NCBI GenBank assembly: GCA_023435335.1
Contig: JAEYRU010000009.1
Location: forward strand, 1-64,000
Source of the DNA: Pseudomonadota bacterium
Lineage (GTDB): Bacteria > Pseudomonadota > Alphaproteobacteria > Rhizobiales > Rhizobiaceae
DNA: 64,000 nucleotides
Direction of reading: 5' to 3'
This document shows, piece after piece, positions 27,120 to 37,786 of this stretch. Made by a program: the position numbers and the translations under genes. Position 1 is the stretch's first letter. Every line of letters begins with the position of its first letter. The notes beneath the pieces are model-generated. The model was not told where the DNA came from. It ran no database searches and saw only the letters and a list, made by a program, of their open reading frames with translations.

Positions 27120-28055
27120 TTGCAGACACCGCAGTCCGATGAGCCCACGCCCGGTTCCGCCATCCTGCTGATGATCGGCGCAGGCGTTTCGTTCGCCTTT
27201 CTCGATACGAGCGCCAAGTATCTCGTCGTATCTGGCATGAGTTCCGAATTCGTGTCCTGGGTGCGCTTCGTAGTGCATCTGCTCCTCGTGCTGGTGCTTT
27301 TCCGCGCCTGGTCGAATCCCGAGGTATTCCGCTATCGAAGCCTGCCGCAGCAGGTGCTGCGCGGCGTCTTCCTGTTCGGTTCCACCTTCTTCAATTTCCA
27401 CGCGCTGAAGTCGCTGCAGCTTGCGGAAACGATGTCGATCGCCTTCTTCGGGCCGATGGTGATAACGGCACTTGCCGGGCCGTTGCTGGGCGAGTGGGCC
27501 GGATGGCGGCGCTGGCTAGCGGTCGGTGCGGGATTCGTCGGCGTATTGCTCATCACGCGGCCGGGCTTCGGCGTGTTCGGGCTCGGGCATGTCTTCGCGC
27601 TCGCCTCGATGCTTTCCTATGCCTTCTACGCGATCATGACGCGGAGCATGGGCGCGCGCGAAACGTCGGAGAGCCTGATCTTCTACTCGGCCCTCTCTCC
27701 CGTATTGCTCATCGCGCCGATCGTTCCGGCATACGCGGAGATGCCGTCTTCCCCGCTGCTGTGGGCCCTGCTGCTGTCGCTCGGCTTCTACGGAGCTTTC
27801 GGACACTATCTGCTCATCCGCGCCTTCAAGCAGGCTACGGCGACCGCGCTTGCGCCCTATCCCTACCTGCAGATGGTATGGATGATATTTGCCGGCTATG
27901 TCGTCTTCGGCGACTTGCCCGATGGCTGGACGCTGTTCGGCGCGGCGGTCATCGTCGCAAGCGGCCTCTATATCGTGCATCGCGAACACCGCCTGCGACT
28001 TGCCAGCCGGACCGCTCCCAATACGGAAACGATCGATCTCGCTAAAAAGCTTTGA
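27120..28055 (+). CDS. DMT-superfamily transporter (EamA domains)
   Basis: About 311 residues with ten membrane helices in two EamA repeats (first from AILLMIGAGVSFAFLDTSAKYLV, second from GLGHVFALASMLSYAFYAIMTRSM), consistent with an inner-membrane exporter of metabolites or amino acids. The start is uncertain: no ATG lies near the first helix; TTG 27120 is given because the following residues fit the short soluble N-terminus of the family, and TTG 27057 is an alternative. Downstream, only 62 bp separate it from the LacI gene, and that gap holds the LacI operator. Confidence 0.8.
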   Translation: MQTPQSDEPTPGSAILLMIGAGVSFAFLDTSAKYLVVSGMSSEFVSWVRFVVHLLLVLVLFRAWSNPEVFRYRSLPQQVLRGVFLFGSTFFNFHALKSLQLAETMSIAFFGPMVITALAGPLLGEWAGWRRWLAVGAGFVGVLLITRPGFGVFGLGHVFALASMLSYAFYAIMTRSMGARETSESLIFYSALSPVLLIAPIVPAYAEMPSSPLLWALLLSLGFYGAFGHYLLIRAFKQATATALAPYPYLQMVWMIFAGYVVFGDLPDGWTLFGAAVIVASGLYIVHREHRLRLASRTAPNTETIDLAKKL

Positions 28056-28078
28056 CGCGCCGGCAAGCGATGCGATAT

Positions 28079-28105
28079 GGGCCATTTAAACAGTTTAAAT
28101 GGCCC
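28079..28105. promoter_or_regulatory. LacI-type operator, 27-bp near-perfect dyad
   Basis: GGGCCATTTAAAC (28079-28091) and GTTTAAATGGCCC (28093-28105) form a perfect 13-bp inverted repeat around one central A. It ends just before the GGGAGG ribosome binding site (28107-28112) of the LacI gene. Autoregulation of the LacI-dehydrogenase pair is the simplest reading. Since the stem is GC-capped, it could also fold in RNA at the end of the transporter transcript. Confidence 0.75.
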
Positions 28106-28117
28106 CGGGAGGCTTAG

Positions 28118-29140
28118 CTGGCGCAGAAGATCAAGCTTTCGACGATCGCGGAAGGGCTTGGCGTGTCGACTGCGACCGTCTCCCTGGCGCTGCGCGACAG
28201 CCCGCTGGTGGCTGACGCCACGCGCGAGCGCATCAAGGAACATGCGCGAGCGATCGGCTATATCTACAATCGGCGCGCGGCGAGCCTGAGGACGTCGCGT
28301 TCGGGCATCGTCGGGGTGACGGTGCACGACATCATGAATCCCTTTTATGCGGAGATCCTGGGCGCGATCGAGATGGAGCTCGACCGCTCGCGCCAGACAT
28401 TCCTCCTTTGCAATCACTACGACCAGGTGGAGAAGCAGCGCAGCTTCATCGACACGCTGCTGCAACTCGGCGCCGACGGGGTGATCATGTCGCCGGCAAT
28501 CGGCACGCCGCCGGAAGATATCCGGATGGCGGAGGACAACGGCCTGCCGGCCGTGCTTGTCGCGCGCTCAGTCGACGGCGTCGACGTGCCGGTGTTCCGC
28601 GGCGACGATGCCTACGGCATCGGCTTGGCGACCAATCACCTCATTTCGCTCGGCCATACGCGCATCGCCATGATCGGCGGTACCGACCAGACCTCCACGG
28701 GCCGCGACCGGTACCAGGGTTACGTGGCGGCGATGGAAAAGGCCGGGCTGGACGTACTCCCCTCCATGCGCCTGCCCGGACCGCGCACCAAGCAGGGCGG
28801 TTTCGAGGCGGCGGGCGCATTCCTCGCGCTCAAGGAAAAGCCGACCGCCGCCGTATGCTGGAACGACCTGGTGGCGATCGGCCTGATGAACGGCATCGCG
28901 CGAGCAGGGCTTGTGCCCGGCGTCGACATATCCGTAACCGGCTACGACGACTTGGAGGAAGCCGCCATCGCCACGCCGGCGCTGACCACCGTGTGGAACG
29001 GACAGCGGGAAGTCGGCCGCCGCGCGGCGCGCGTGCTGCTTGACCGGCTCAACGGCGCGACCGTCGACACGCATCAGGAACTCATCAAGCCCGAACTGCA
29101 TGTGCGCCAGTCCACCGGGCGGCCGCGCGAGCGGAACTGA
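28118..29140 (+). CDS. LacI-family transcriptional regulator, CTG start
   Basis: A LacI/GalR regulator of 340 residues from CTG 28118. Its helix-turn-helix (KIKLSTIAEGLGVSTATVSLALRD) is complete only if translation begins at CTG 28118: a stop codon lies at 28115-28117 and no ATG, GTG or TTG precedes GTG 28163, which would cut the helix-turn-helix in half. GGGAGG at 28107-28112, five bases before the CTG, supports it. The periplasmic-binding-protein-like effector domain runs from about 60 to 330 (GIVGVTVHDIMNPFYAEIL to DISVTGYDDLEEAAIATPALTTV). It probably controls itself and the dehydrogenase gene 80 bp downstream. Confidence 0.92.
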   Translation: MAQKIKLSTIAEGLGVSTATVSLALRDSPLVADATRERIKEHARAIGYIYNRRAASLRTSRSGIVGVTVHDIMNPFYAEILGAIEMELDRSRQTFLLCNHYDQVEKQRSFIDTLLQLGADGVIMSPAIGTPPEDIRMAEDNGLPAVLVARSVDGVDVPVFRGDDAYGIGLATNHLISLGHTRIAMIGGTDQTSTGRDRYQGYVAAMEKAGLDVLPSMRLPGPRTKQGGFEAAGAFLALKEKPTAAVCWNDLVAIGLMNGIARAGLVPGVDISVTGYDDLEEAAIATPALTTVWNGQREVGRRAARVLLDRLNGATVDTHQELIKPELHVRQSTGRPRERN

Positions 29141-29220
29141 GGCCGCACCGGTACGCTGCCGGGCTTGCATCCCCGTCTCGTGCCGCTAAGCATGCAGCGG
29201 CAACAGGCAAGGAGAGCGGC

Positions 29221-30198
29221 GTGAGCACCAGCGAAATCCAGATCGTGGTTCCGGGGCGCATGCATCCGCATGCGGTGGAGCGCATAAGCGGAACGTTCCG
29301 CATAATTGAAATCGAGAAGTCCGACCCCGCTCTGCTTTCGCCGGAAGTCGCAAGCGCCATCAGGGGCATCGCCGTCGTGGGAACGAACATGGGCATTGGC
29401 CCGGCCTTCGTGGATGCTCTCCCCAACCTCGAGATAGTCGCCAATTTCGGGGTCGGCTACGATTCGGTGGATGCGAGATACTGCGCCGGACGCGGCGTCA
29501 TGGTCACCAACACCCCGGACGTGCTAACGGAGGAGGTCGCGGACACAGCCGTCGGTCTTCTCATCAACACCGTGCGCGAGCTCCCCCAGGCGGAGGCCTG
29601 GTTGCGGGCCGGCAAGTGGGTCAGCCAGGGCAATTATCGGCTGACGCCGGCCACGTTGCGCGGCCGCCATGTCGGCATCTTCGGCATGGGGCGCATAGGC
29701 TCGGCGATCGCGCGGCGGCTGGAGGCGTTCGGCCTCAAGGTCAGCTACCACAACCGGCGCAGGCTGGAGGGCGCGTCGCAGGACTATTATCCGACCTTGA
29801 AGGAGCTTGCGACCGCCGTGGACACGCTGATCGCGGTCACGCCCGGCGGAGCGACCACGCAGCGGATCGTCAATGCCGACATTCTCCGCGCGCTCGGACC
29901 GGAGGGCGTGTTCATCAATATCGGGCGGGGCAGCACGGTCGACGAGGCCGCCCTGATCGAGGCGCTGAAGTCCGGGACGATCCGCGCCGCCGGGCTCGAC
30001 GTCTTCGCCGACGAGCCGCGCGTTCCGGCGGAACTGATCGCACTGCCCAATGCCTGCGTGCTGCCGCATGTCGGCTCGGCCACGGTGCATACGCGGCGCG
30101 CCATGGCCGATCTCGTGGTCGACAACCTGGTGTCATGGTTTACGCAGCGCAGGGCGCTGACGCCGGTGCCCGAGACGGCCGACGTGACGGCTCGATAG
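29221..30198 (+). CDS. D-isomer-specific 2-hydroxyacid dehydrogenase (glyoxylate/hydroxypyruvate reductase-like)
   Basis: A 325-residue NAD(P)-dependent 2-hydroxyacid dehydrogenase. The catalytic domain contains NFGVGYDSVDARYCAGRGVMVTNTPDVLTEEVADTAVGLL; the nucleotide-binding domain has GIFGMGRIGSAIARRLEAFG (GxGxxG) followed by HNRRR, where Arg residues after the strand suggest NADPH preference. Catalytic Arg lies in INIGRGSTVDEAAL, Glu in FADEPRVPAEL, His in LPHVGSAT. Reduction of glyoxylate or hydroxypyruvate is the likely activity. The start GTG 29221 follows AAGGAG (29210-29215). It lies downstream of the LacI gene and may be in its operon. Confidence 0.88.
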   Translation: MSTSEIQIVVPGRMHPHAVERISGTFRIIEIEKSDPALLSPEVASAIRGIAVVGTNMGIGPAFVDALPNLEIVANFGVGYDSVDARYCAGRGVMVTNTPDVLTEEVADTAVGLLINTVRELPQAEAWLRAGKWVSQGNYRLTPATLRGRHVGIFGMGRIGSAIARRLEAFGLKVSYHNRRRLEGASQDYYPTLKELATAVDTLIAVTPGGATTQRIVNADILRALGPEGVFINIGRGSTVDEAALIEALKSGTIRAAGLDVFADEPRVPAELIALPNACVLPHVGSATVHTRRAMADLVVDNLVSWFTQRRALTPVPETADVTAR

Positions 30199-30267
30199 GG
30201 GCCTTAACCCCGGCTTAACCACAACTCCCGATCCTCATCCCGGGGCAATGGCGACGGGGTGACGGCG

Positions 30268-30687
30268 ATGGGCATTATCAAGGCAGTAGCGGGCCTGGGC
30301 GCGGTGGCGTTCGCGGGCGTCGCCTACACGGTGACCAATGGCGGCACGCCGCCTGGCGCATCTCCTTCCCATACGCCGGACTTGCAGGCGAGCCGAATTG
30401 CCGAGCGGTTCCGCCTGGTGCTTTACGGGGCCGATACCGGGTGCGACGTGGTCAAGGGGGATGCGGTTTCAGCGCACAAGGCCCGACTGATATTCGGCGC
30501 GGACTGTGCCACGGAGCTACCCGACCTCGCGGCCGCGCGCTTCTGGAGTGAGCAGGAAGACGGCTCCGTGGCCTTCATGGGCGAGGACGGCAAAGTGACG
30601 GCTCGCTTCGCGGCTGGCGACGGCCACGCTTTCGAATCCTACGGGGCAGGGGCCCCGCTGATCTCGCTGATCGCGCAGGACGACTAA
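30268..30687 (+). CDS. Small exported protein resembling AprI/Inh protease inhibitors
   Basis: A 139-residue protein with an N-terminal hydrophobic segment (GIIKAVAGLGAVAFAGVAYTV) that acts as signal or anchor, then a Thr/Pro/Ser linker and a compact domain at about 40-135. The domain has one Cys pair (TGCDVV and ADCATEL), ARFWSEQEDGSVAFMGEDGKVTARFAAGDG and an FES strand, which resembles the beta-barrel of AprI/Inh metalloprotease inhibitors. This is a weak, pattern-level match and no partner protease is nearby. An in-frame GTG at 30259 is an alternative start. Convergent with the amidotransferase-like gene, 1 bp apart. Confidence 0.5.
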   Translation: MGIIKAVAGLGAVAFAGVAYTVTNGGTPPGASPSHTPDLQASRIAERFRLVLYGADTGCDVVKGDAVSAHKARLIFGADCATELPDLAAARFWSEQEDGSVAFMGEDGKVTARFAAGDGHAFESYGAGAPLISLIAQDD

Positions 30688-30688
30688 T

Positions 30689-31462
30689 CTATTCCGCCGC
30701 CGGGCGCATCCCGCCGCGGGCCTGCGCATGGGCGCGCACCGCGTCGCCGAAGGCCCTGAACAACCGCGCGGAGCTGTCGTCCGAATTCGCCCAGTACTCT
30801 GGGTGCCACTGTACACCGACCGCGAAGGCGCGCGCCCCCCGCACGGAGACCGCCTCCACGGTGCCGTCGGGTGCCACCGCCTCGATCTGAAGGGCGGACC
30901 CCAGCCGGTCGACGGCCTGCCTGTGCACCGAATTGACCATGATCTCGCCGGGGCCGAAGACGCCGGCCAGGCAGGACCCCGGCTTGATCGAGACGGATTG
31001 GCGGATGGCGAAGCGTTCGTCCTGGTTCTCGCTCTCCGGCGCGCGATGGTCGTGGCGCCCCTCCATCTCATGGATTTCGGTCGCCAGCGTGCCGCCCAGC
31101 GCGACATTCATCTCCTGGATGCCGCGGCAGATGGCCAGCAGCGGAACGCCGCGCTCGATGGCCTTGCGGATGAGCGGCAGCGTGGTCGCGTCCCGTGCCG
31201 TGTCGTAGGGGCCGTTCTCCTCGCTGGCCTCGCCGCCGTAAAGCGATGGGTGCACGTTCGAGCGCGAACCGGTCACGAGCACGCCGTCGACGCGCTCGAG
31301 CAGTGAATCGAAGTCGATGCGATCGCCGAAGGAAGGCAGCAGCAGCGGCAGCGTTCCGGCGGCGGTAAGCGCGGCCTCGAGGTACTGGACCGGCGTCGCG
31401 TGCCAGACATTGTTGGAAAATTCGCGGACGTCGGTAGAGACGGCGACGAGCGGCTGAAGCAT
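30689..31462 (-). CDS. Class I glutamine amidotransferase-like hydrolase (gamma-glutamyl-GABA hydrolase family)
   Basis: A 257-residue peptidase C26 protein. The nucleophile Cys lies in LLAICRGIQEMNVALGG (near 112), and the His-Glu pair in FAVGVQWHPEYW (near 222), completing the Cys-His-Glu triad; the oxyanion region is VLVTGSRSNVHPSLYGG. The family hydrolyses gamma-glutamyl amides such as gamma-glutamyl-GABA in polyamine breakdown. No polyamine genes adjoin, so the substrate is an inference. The 247-bp gap upstream (31463-31709) shows no further gene. Confidence 0.87.
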   Translation of the reverse strand: MLQPLVAVSTDVREFSNNVWHATPVQYLEAALTAAGTLPLLLPSFGDRIDFDSLLERVDGVLVTGSRSNVHPSLYGGEASEENGPYDTARDATTLPLIRKAIERGVPLLAICRGIQEMNVALGGTLATEIHEMEGRHDHRAPESENQDERFAIRQSVSIKPGSCLAGVFGPGEIMVNSVHRQAVDRLGSALQIEAVAPDGTVEAVSVRGARAFAVGVQWHPEYWANSDDSSARLFRAFGDAVRAHAQARGGMRPAAE

Positions 31463-31706
31463 GGCGACACCAAGGGCGTTTTCAGGTCGAGACTCTGCCG
31501 CATCACATTAGGATGCGCGGCCTGCCTTTCCAACTGCAATCAGATCGAGCGGTTTCAAGTCACGCCGCAGGCGCAGGTGACGCAGCGTAACTAGGCGGAA
31601 TCATGGACAAAACGGCTTGTGGTTGTATTTTCCGGCCGCGCTCGGGCTTCGCATCGCTGGATGCTCCGAGATGCACTGATCCAGGAAATGCAATCCGGAG
31701 GAGTAG

Positions 31707-32816
<1,110 letters not shown>

Positions 32817-32838
32817 CGCGTCGACAGATGTGACTGGG

Positions 32839-32870
32839 AGCCCCGGAGCGGAAACGCCCCGGGGCTTTTT
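32839..32870 (+). terminator. Rho-independent terminator after dctP copy 1
   Basis: AGCCCCGG (32839-32846) pairs with CCGGGGCT (32859-32866); an inner GCG-GAAA-CGC stem-loop extends it. Five Ts follow. It separates the two dctP genes. Confidence 0.9.
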
Positions 32871-32902
32871 GCTTTGGAGGGCGTGAGGTCCTCTCTGCAT
32901 AG

Positions 32903-34147
<1,245 letters not shown>

Positions 34148-34167
34148 CGCGCAGGGTGCAGAATGCG

Positions 34168-34200
34168 AAAGGCCCCGGAGCGCGGCTCCGGGGCCTTTTC
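34168..34200. terminator. Terminator between dctP copy 2 and dctM
   Basis: AAAGGCCCCGGAG (34168-34180) pairs with CTCCGGGGCCTTT (34186-34198) around a 5-base loop, a 13-bp perfect stem flanked by A and T runs. It can serve both convergent transcripts. Confidence 0.9.
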
Positions 34201-34210
34201 GTGTTCACCG

Positions 34211-35968
34211 TCAGTTGAAGGCCGGCGGCTGGCTCAGGTCTGGCGCAGGGTCCGGGGCCGGCTGGTCGCCCCCCTGATCGGGGGGGCCGCCCAGCGGCGG
34301 CAGGCCAAGTCCGCCCGGCAAGCCTAGCCCACCCGGCAGTCCAGGTTGTTCCCCACCGCCGAAGGGAGGCACGACGATCTCCACCTCGTCGACGTTCACG
34401 GGCGCGCTCTTGTAGTGCATCACCAGCCCAGGGAACGCGATGATGATGAGGATCATGGCGAACTGGATGACGATGAAGGGCAGCGCCCCCTTGTAGATCT
34501 CGGCTGTGCGGACCGGCGGCATCATCCGCTGCGTGACCTCGTCGCGCCATTCCCGCATCGGAGCGACCGATCTTAGGTAGAACAGCGAGAACCCGAACGG
34601 AGGCGTGAGAAACGACGTCTGCAGGTTGATGCCGAGGATGATGCCGAACCAGACAAGGTCGATGCCGAGCGTCTCGGCGGCCGGAGCCAGCAGCGGGACC
34701 ATGATGAAGGCGATCTCGAAGAAATCGAGGAAGCAGCCCAGGATGAATACGATGATGGTGACGATGATCAGGAAGCCGGTCTCGCCCCCCGGCAGCGCCA
34801 GCAGCAGATCCTCGATCCAGACGTTGCCGTTGATGCCGTAGAAGGTGAGGCCGAAGACCCGCGCGCCGATCAGGATGAACATCACGAACGCGGAGAGCTT
34901 CGTCGTCGACTCCAGCGCCTGCCGCAACACCCGCATGTTCATGCGGCCCTTGGCCAGCGCGAGCACCAGCGCGCCGGTCGCGCCCATGGCGCCGCCCTCC
35001 GTGGGCGTGGCTATGCCGAGAAAGATCGTGCCCAGCACCAGGAAGATCAGCGCGAGCGGCGGGATCAGGACGATGACGACCTGCTCCGCGAGGCGCGAGA
35101 GGATGCCGAGCCCGAGATAGCGGTTGGCAAGGCTGACAGCGAAGGCAAACGCAGTCGCTGTCGTCGCCGCCCACACCAGCCTCACCTCGTAACGCATGTC
35201 GGAGAAGATCGTGTAATAGGCGGCCAGGTAGACGAGCGCGACCAGGCCGAGGAGGACCACCAGGGACCAGACGCCGGTTCCCAGCGTACGAGCTGCCTCC
35301 GGCAGCGCCGGCGCCCATTGCGGCTTGACGAGCGTGACCGCGAAGATGAGCAGGCAGTAGAGGCCTATGATCATCAGCGCAGGCACCATGGCGGCGACGT
35401 ACATGTCGCCGACGGAGCGGCCGAGCTGATCGGCCATGACGATCAGCACGAGGGACGGGGGGACGATCTGCGCCAGCGTGCCGGCGGCGGCGATGGTGCC
35501 CGAGGCGAAGCCGGCATTATAGCCATAGCGCATCATGATTGGCAGCGAGATCAGGCCCATGGCGATAACGGAGGCAGCGACCACGCCGGTGGTGGCCGCG
35601 AGAAGCGCGCCGACCAGCACGACGGCGAAGGCGATGCCGCCACGGATGGGTCCGAAGAGCTGGCCGATCGTGTCGAGGAGGTCCTCGGCCATTCCTGAGC
35701 GCTCGAGTATGAGGCCCATGAACGTGAAGAACGGCACCGCCAGCAGCGTGTCGTTGTACATGATGCCGTAGATGCGGTCGGGATGCGACTGCAGCAGTGG
35801 CCAGAAGAGGCGGATCTCCTGCGAGATGTGGCTCACCTCCACGCCGATGAAGAAGAAGAACAGGCCGCCGGCGGCCAGCGTGAAGGCGACGGGATAGCCG
35901 ATCAGCAGCATCGCCATCACGGTGATGAACATGATCGGGGCCAGGTTGTGGGCGAGAAGGTCAATCAC
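34211..35968 (-). CDS. dctM: TRAP transporter large permease DctM, with Pro/Gly-rich tail
   Basis: The 12-13-helix membrane subunit of a TRAP transporter (585 residues), which drives uptake with an ion gradient. Typical DctM stretches are LIGYPVAFTLAAGGLFFF, LAVPFFTFMGLILERSGMAEDLLDTIG, ALLAATTGVVAASVIAMGLISLPIMMRYGYN, and IIVPPSLVLIV-like IVPPSLVLIVMADQLGRSVGDMY, then FLGIATPTEGGAMGATGALVLA. The central part is longer than in basic DctM proteins, as often in the TakM-like group. Unusually, the last 45 or so residues form a Pro/Gly/Leu tail with repeated GLPGG units, predicted disordered and cytoplasmic or periplasmic. dctQ overlaps upstream by 8 bp. Confidence 0.93.
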   Translation of the reverse strand: MIDLLAHNLAPIMFITVMAMLLIGYPVAFTLAAGGLFFFFIGVEVSHISQEIRLFWPLLQSHPDRIYGIMYNDTLLAVPFFTFMGLILERSGMAEDLLDTIGQLFGPIRGGIAFAVVLVGALLAATTGVVAASVIAMGLISLPIMMRYGYNAGFASGTIAAAGTLAQIVPPSLVLIVMADQLGRSVGDMYVAAMVPALMIIGLYCLLIFAVTLVKPQWAPALPEAARTLGTGVWSLVVLLGLVALVYLAAYYTIFSDMRYEVRLVWAATTATAFAFAVSLANRYLGLGILSRLAEQVVIVLIPPLALIFLVLGTIFLGIATPTEGGAMGATGALVLALAKGRMNMRVLRQALESTTKLSAFVMFILIGARVFGLTFYGINGNVWIEDLLLALPGGETGFLIIVTIIVFILGCFLDFFEIAFIMVPLLAPAAETLGIDLVWFGIILGINLQTSFLTPPFGFSLFYLRSVAPMREWRDEVTQRMMPPVRTAEIYKGALPFIVIQFAMILIIIAFPGLVMHYKSAPVNVDEVEIVVPPFGGGEQPGLPGGLGLPGGLGLPPLGGPPDQGGDQPAPDPAPDLSQPPAFN

Positions 35969-36542
35969 GGCGATCGGCCTCCATCTCGAGCATCGCCTCG
36001 GCGGCGGGGGGAAGATCGTGCTGCGGCAGCGGATCGTCGATCAGGCCCCGGATCACCGCGATGCGCTTGATGATCTCGGAGATGCCCTGCGCGGTCAGAA
36101 GGACGAAGCCCGCGAGCACCATGAACTTGGCGGGCCAGATGATGAGGCCTCCGGCATTGGTGGAAACCTCCCCCGAGTTGAACGAGCGCATGAACCAGGG
36201 CCAGGAGAGCCACACCATCGCCCCGCAGAAAGGCATAAGGAAGAGCAGGTGGCAGATCAGGTCGATCCAGTCGCGCGTACGCTTGGACAGGCGACCTGAG
36301 ACGATGTCGATCCTGATGTGCTCGTTGCGCAGGAGCGTGTAGGCGGCGGCGAGCATGAAGACGGTACCGTAGAGGTACCACTGGAGTTCCAGCCAGGCGT
36401 TCGAGGATATGTCGAAGGTCTTGCGGATGGTGGCGTTGGCCGCGCTGATCAGCACCGCCAGGAGGACCAGCCATATGACCGAGCGGCCGACGATCTCATT
36501 GATGCGATCGATGATGCGCGACAGGCCAATGAGCCCCGCCAT
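35961..36542 (-). CDS. dctQ: TRAP transporter small permease DctQ
   Basis: A 193-residue four-helix protein that partners DctM: helices near 20-40 (SVIWLVLLAVLISAANATIRKTFD), 55-72 (WYLYGTVFMLAAAYTLL), 95-118 and 140-165, with the NEHIRIDIVSGRLSKRTRDWIDL loop typical of DctQ. ATG 36542 has a strong AGGGAGGTGAG upstream on the minus strand. It precedes dctM with an 8-bp overlap. The frame is open about 110 codons further upstream, but this lacks family character. No substrate-binding gene lies on this strand; the two dctP genes converge from the other side. Confidence 0.93.
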   Translation of the reverse strand: MAGLIGLSRIIDRINEIVGRSVIWLVLLAVLISAANATIRKTFDISSNAWLELQWYLYGTVFMLAAAYTLLRNEHIRIDIVSGRLSKRTRDWIDLICHLLFLMPFCGAMVWLSWPWFMRSFNSGEVSTNAGGLIIWPAKFMVLAGFVLLTAQGISEIIKRIAVIRGLIDDPLPQHDLPPAAEAMLEMEADRRD

Positions 36543-36730
36543 ACTCACCTCCCTTGCGCCTCTTTGCGAAGCGCTCTGCTTTGTCGTTCCCGGGCTATCT
36601 TCTGCCCCGTCGCAAACCGCAACGCAACCTAAAGAAGCAGTCTCGGGTGCGCAGAATGGCCACAGCCCCGCTTCCGCTGGGGCATTTTCGCCAGCGGTCA
36701 GTTGGGGGATCCCAGCGGAGCGGCCGGCAC

Positions 36731-36760
36731 AAAAAAGGGCGCCCGAAGGCGCCCTTTTCT
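36731..36760. terminator. Terminator downstream of the Bax-inhibitor gene
   Basis: AAAAGGGCGCC (36733-36743) pairs with GGCGCCCTTTT (36748-36758), loop CGAA. On the minus strand the stem is followed by six Ts, a classical Rho-independent terminator for the gene at 36781-37560. Confidence 0.92.
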
Positions 36761-36780
36761 TTTCGGTTCGATGTCTGCCG

Positions 36781-37560
36781 CTATTCGCGGTTGCCGAGGA
36801 ACTGCAGCAGGAACATGAACATGTTGATGAAGTCGAGATAGAGACGCAGCGCGCCCATGATCGCCTTTCGGCCGGCAACCAGGGTGCCGTCGCCCTCGTA
36901 ATACATCTCCTTGATCTGCTGGGTATCGTAGGCGGTGAGGCCCGCGAAGATCAGCACGCCGATCCCCGAGATGGCGAATTGCAGCGCCGGGGAGGCAAGG
37001 AAGATATTCACCACCATCGCGAGGATGAGGCCGATCAGGCCCATAAACAGGAACGAGCCCATGCCGGTCAGGTCGCGCTTGGTGGTGTAGCCCCACAGCG
37101 ACAGCGCGCCGAACGAGGCGGCGGTGATGAAGAAGGTCTGCACGATCGAAGCCGACGTGTAGACCAGGAAGATCGACGAGAGCGATACGCCCATCACCGC
37201 GGCAAAAGCCCAGAAGGTCGTCTGCGCGGCCGACAGGCTCATCTTGTGCACGCGGAACGACAGGAAGAATACCATCGCCAGCGGGGCGAGCATCACAACC
37301 CAGCGCAGCGGCGAACCATAGAGCGCCACGCCCATGTTGGTCAGCATCTTCCCGTTCGGCAGCGTCGCCACGGCGGCCGACGGATCGCCGGTCGTCACCA
37401 GCATCACCGTGCCGAGCGCAGCAAGGCCGGTGATCGCCAGACCCAGCGCCATCAGGTTGTAAACCCGAAGCATGTAGGCGCGCAGGCCAAGGTCGATGGA
37501 CGCGTCGGCGCGAGCGCCGGCGGCCACACGCGTCTGATAGTTGCGAAGGGGTTCAGCCAT
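36781..37560 (-). CDS. Bax inhibitor-1 / YccA-YbhL family membrane protein
   Basis: A 259-residue protein with seven membrane helices, starting after a soluble N-terminus (residues 1-30). The family signatures are AYMLRVYNLMALGLAITGLAA at the first helix, and in the C-terminal part GLIGLILAMVVNIFL, ALQFAISGIGVLIFAGLTAYDTQQIKEMY with the conserved Asp of the proposed pH-sensing/calcium pair, and ALRLYLDFINMFMFLLQFLG at the end. Relatives leak calcium or modulate membrane proteases (E. coli YccA and FtsH). Monocistronic: terminator downstream, 226-bp gap upstream (37561-37786) in which I see no gene. Confidence 0.93.
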   Translation of the reverse strand: MAEPLRNYQTRVAAGARADASIDLGLRAYMLRVYNLMALGLAITGLAALGTVMLVTTGDPSAAVATLPNGKMLTNMGVALYGSPLRWVVMLAPLAMVFFLSFRVHKMSLSAAQTTFWAFAAVMGVSLSSIFLVYTSASIVQTFFITAASFGALSLWGYTTKRDLTGMGSFLFMGLIGLILAMVVNIFLASPALQFAISGIGVLIFAGLTAYDTQQIKEMYYEGDGTLVAGRKAIMGALRLYLDFINMFMFLLQFLGNRE

Positions 37561-37786
37561 TGTTTCCTCTTACAGCCTCTCGTCCCGTCCGGTGTCAGGC
37601 GCCGCTTGGCGCGCGCCCAGGCGCCGCTGGCGGGACTCCAGCATGCCTGCCCGGGAATATGATGTGTCTTTCAGGCCAGAACAAGACCTTGCGCATTGGG
37701 TAGCGCACGAAAATCGCGAAATCTTGCCGCGTGTCACGACAGCGTGAAACCCGGAGACGCGGGGGCGCGAGGCCACGGCCACCTGC

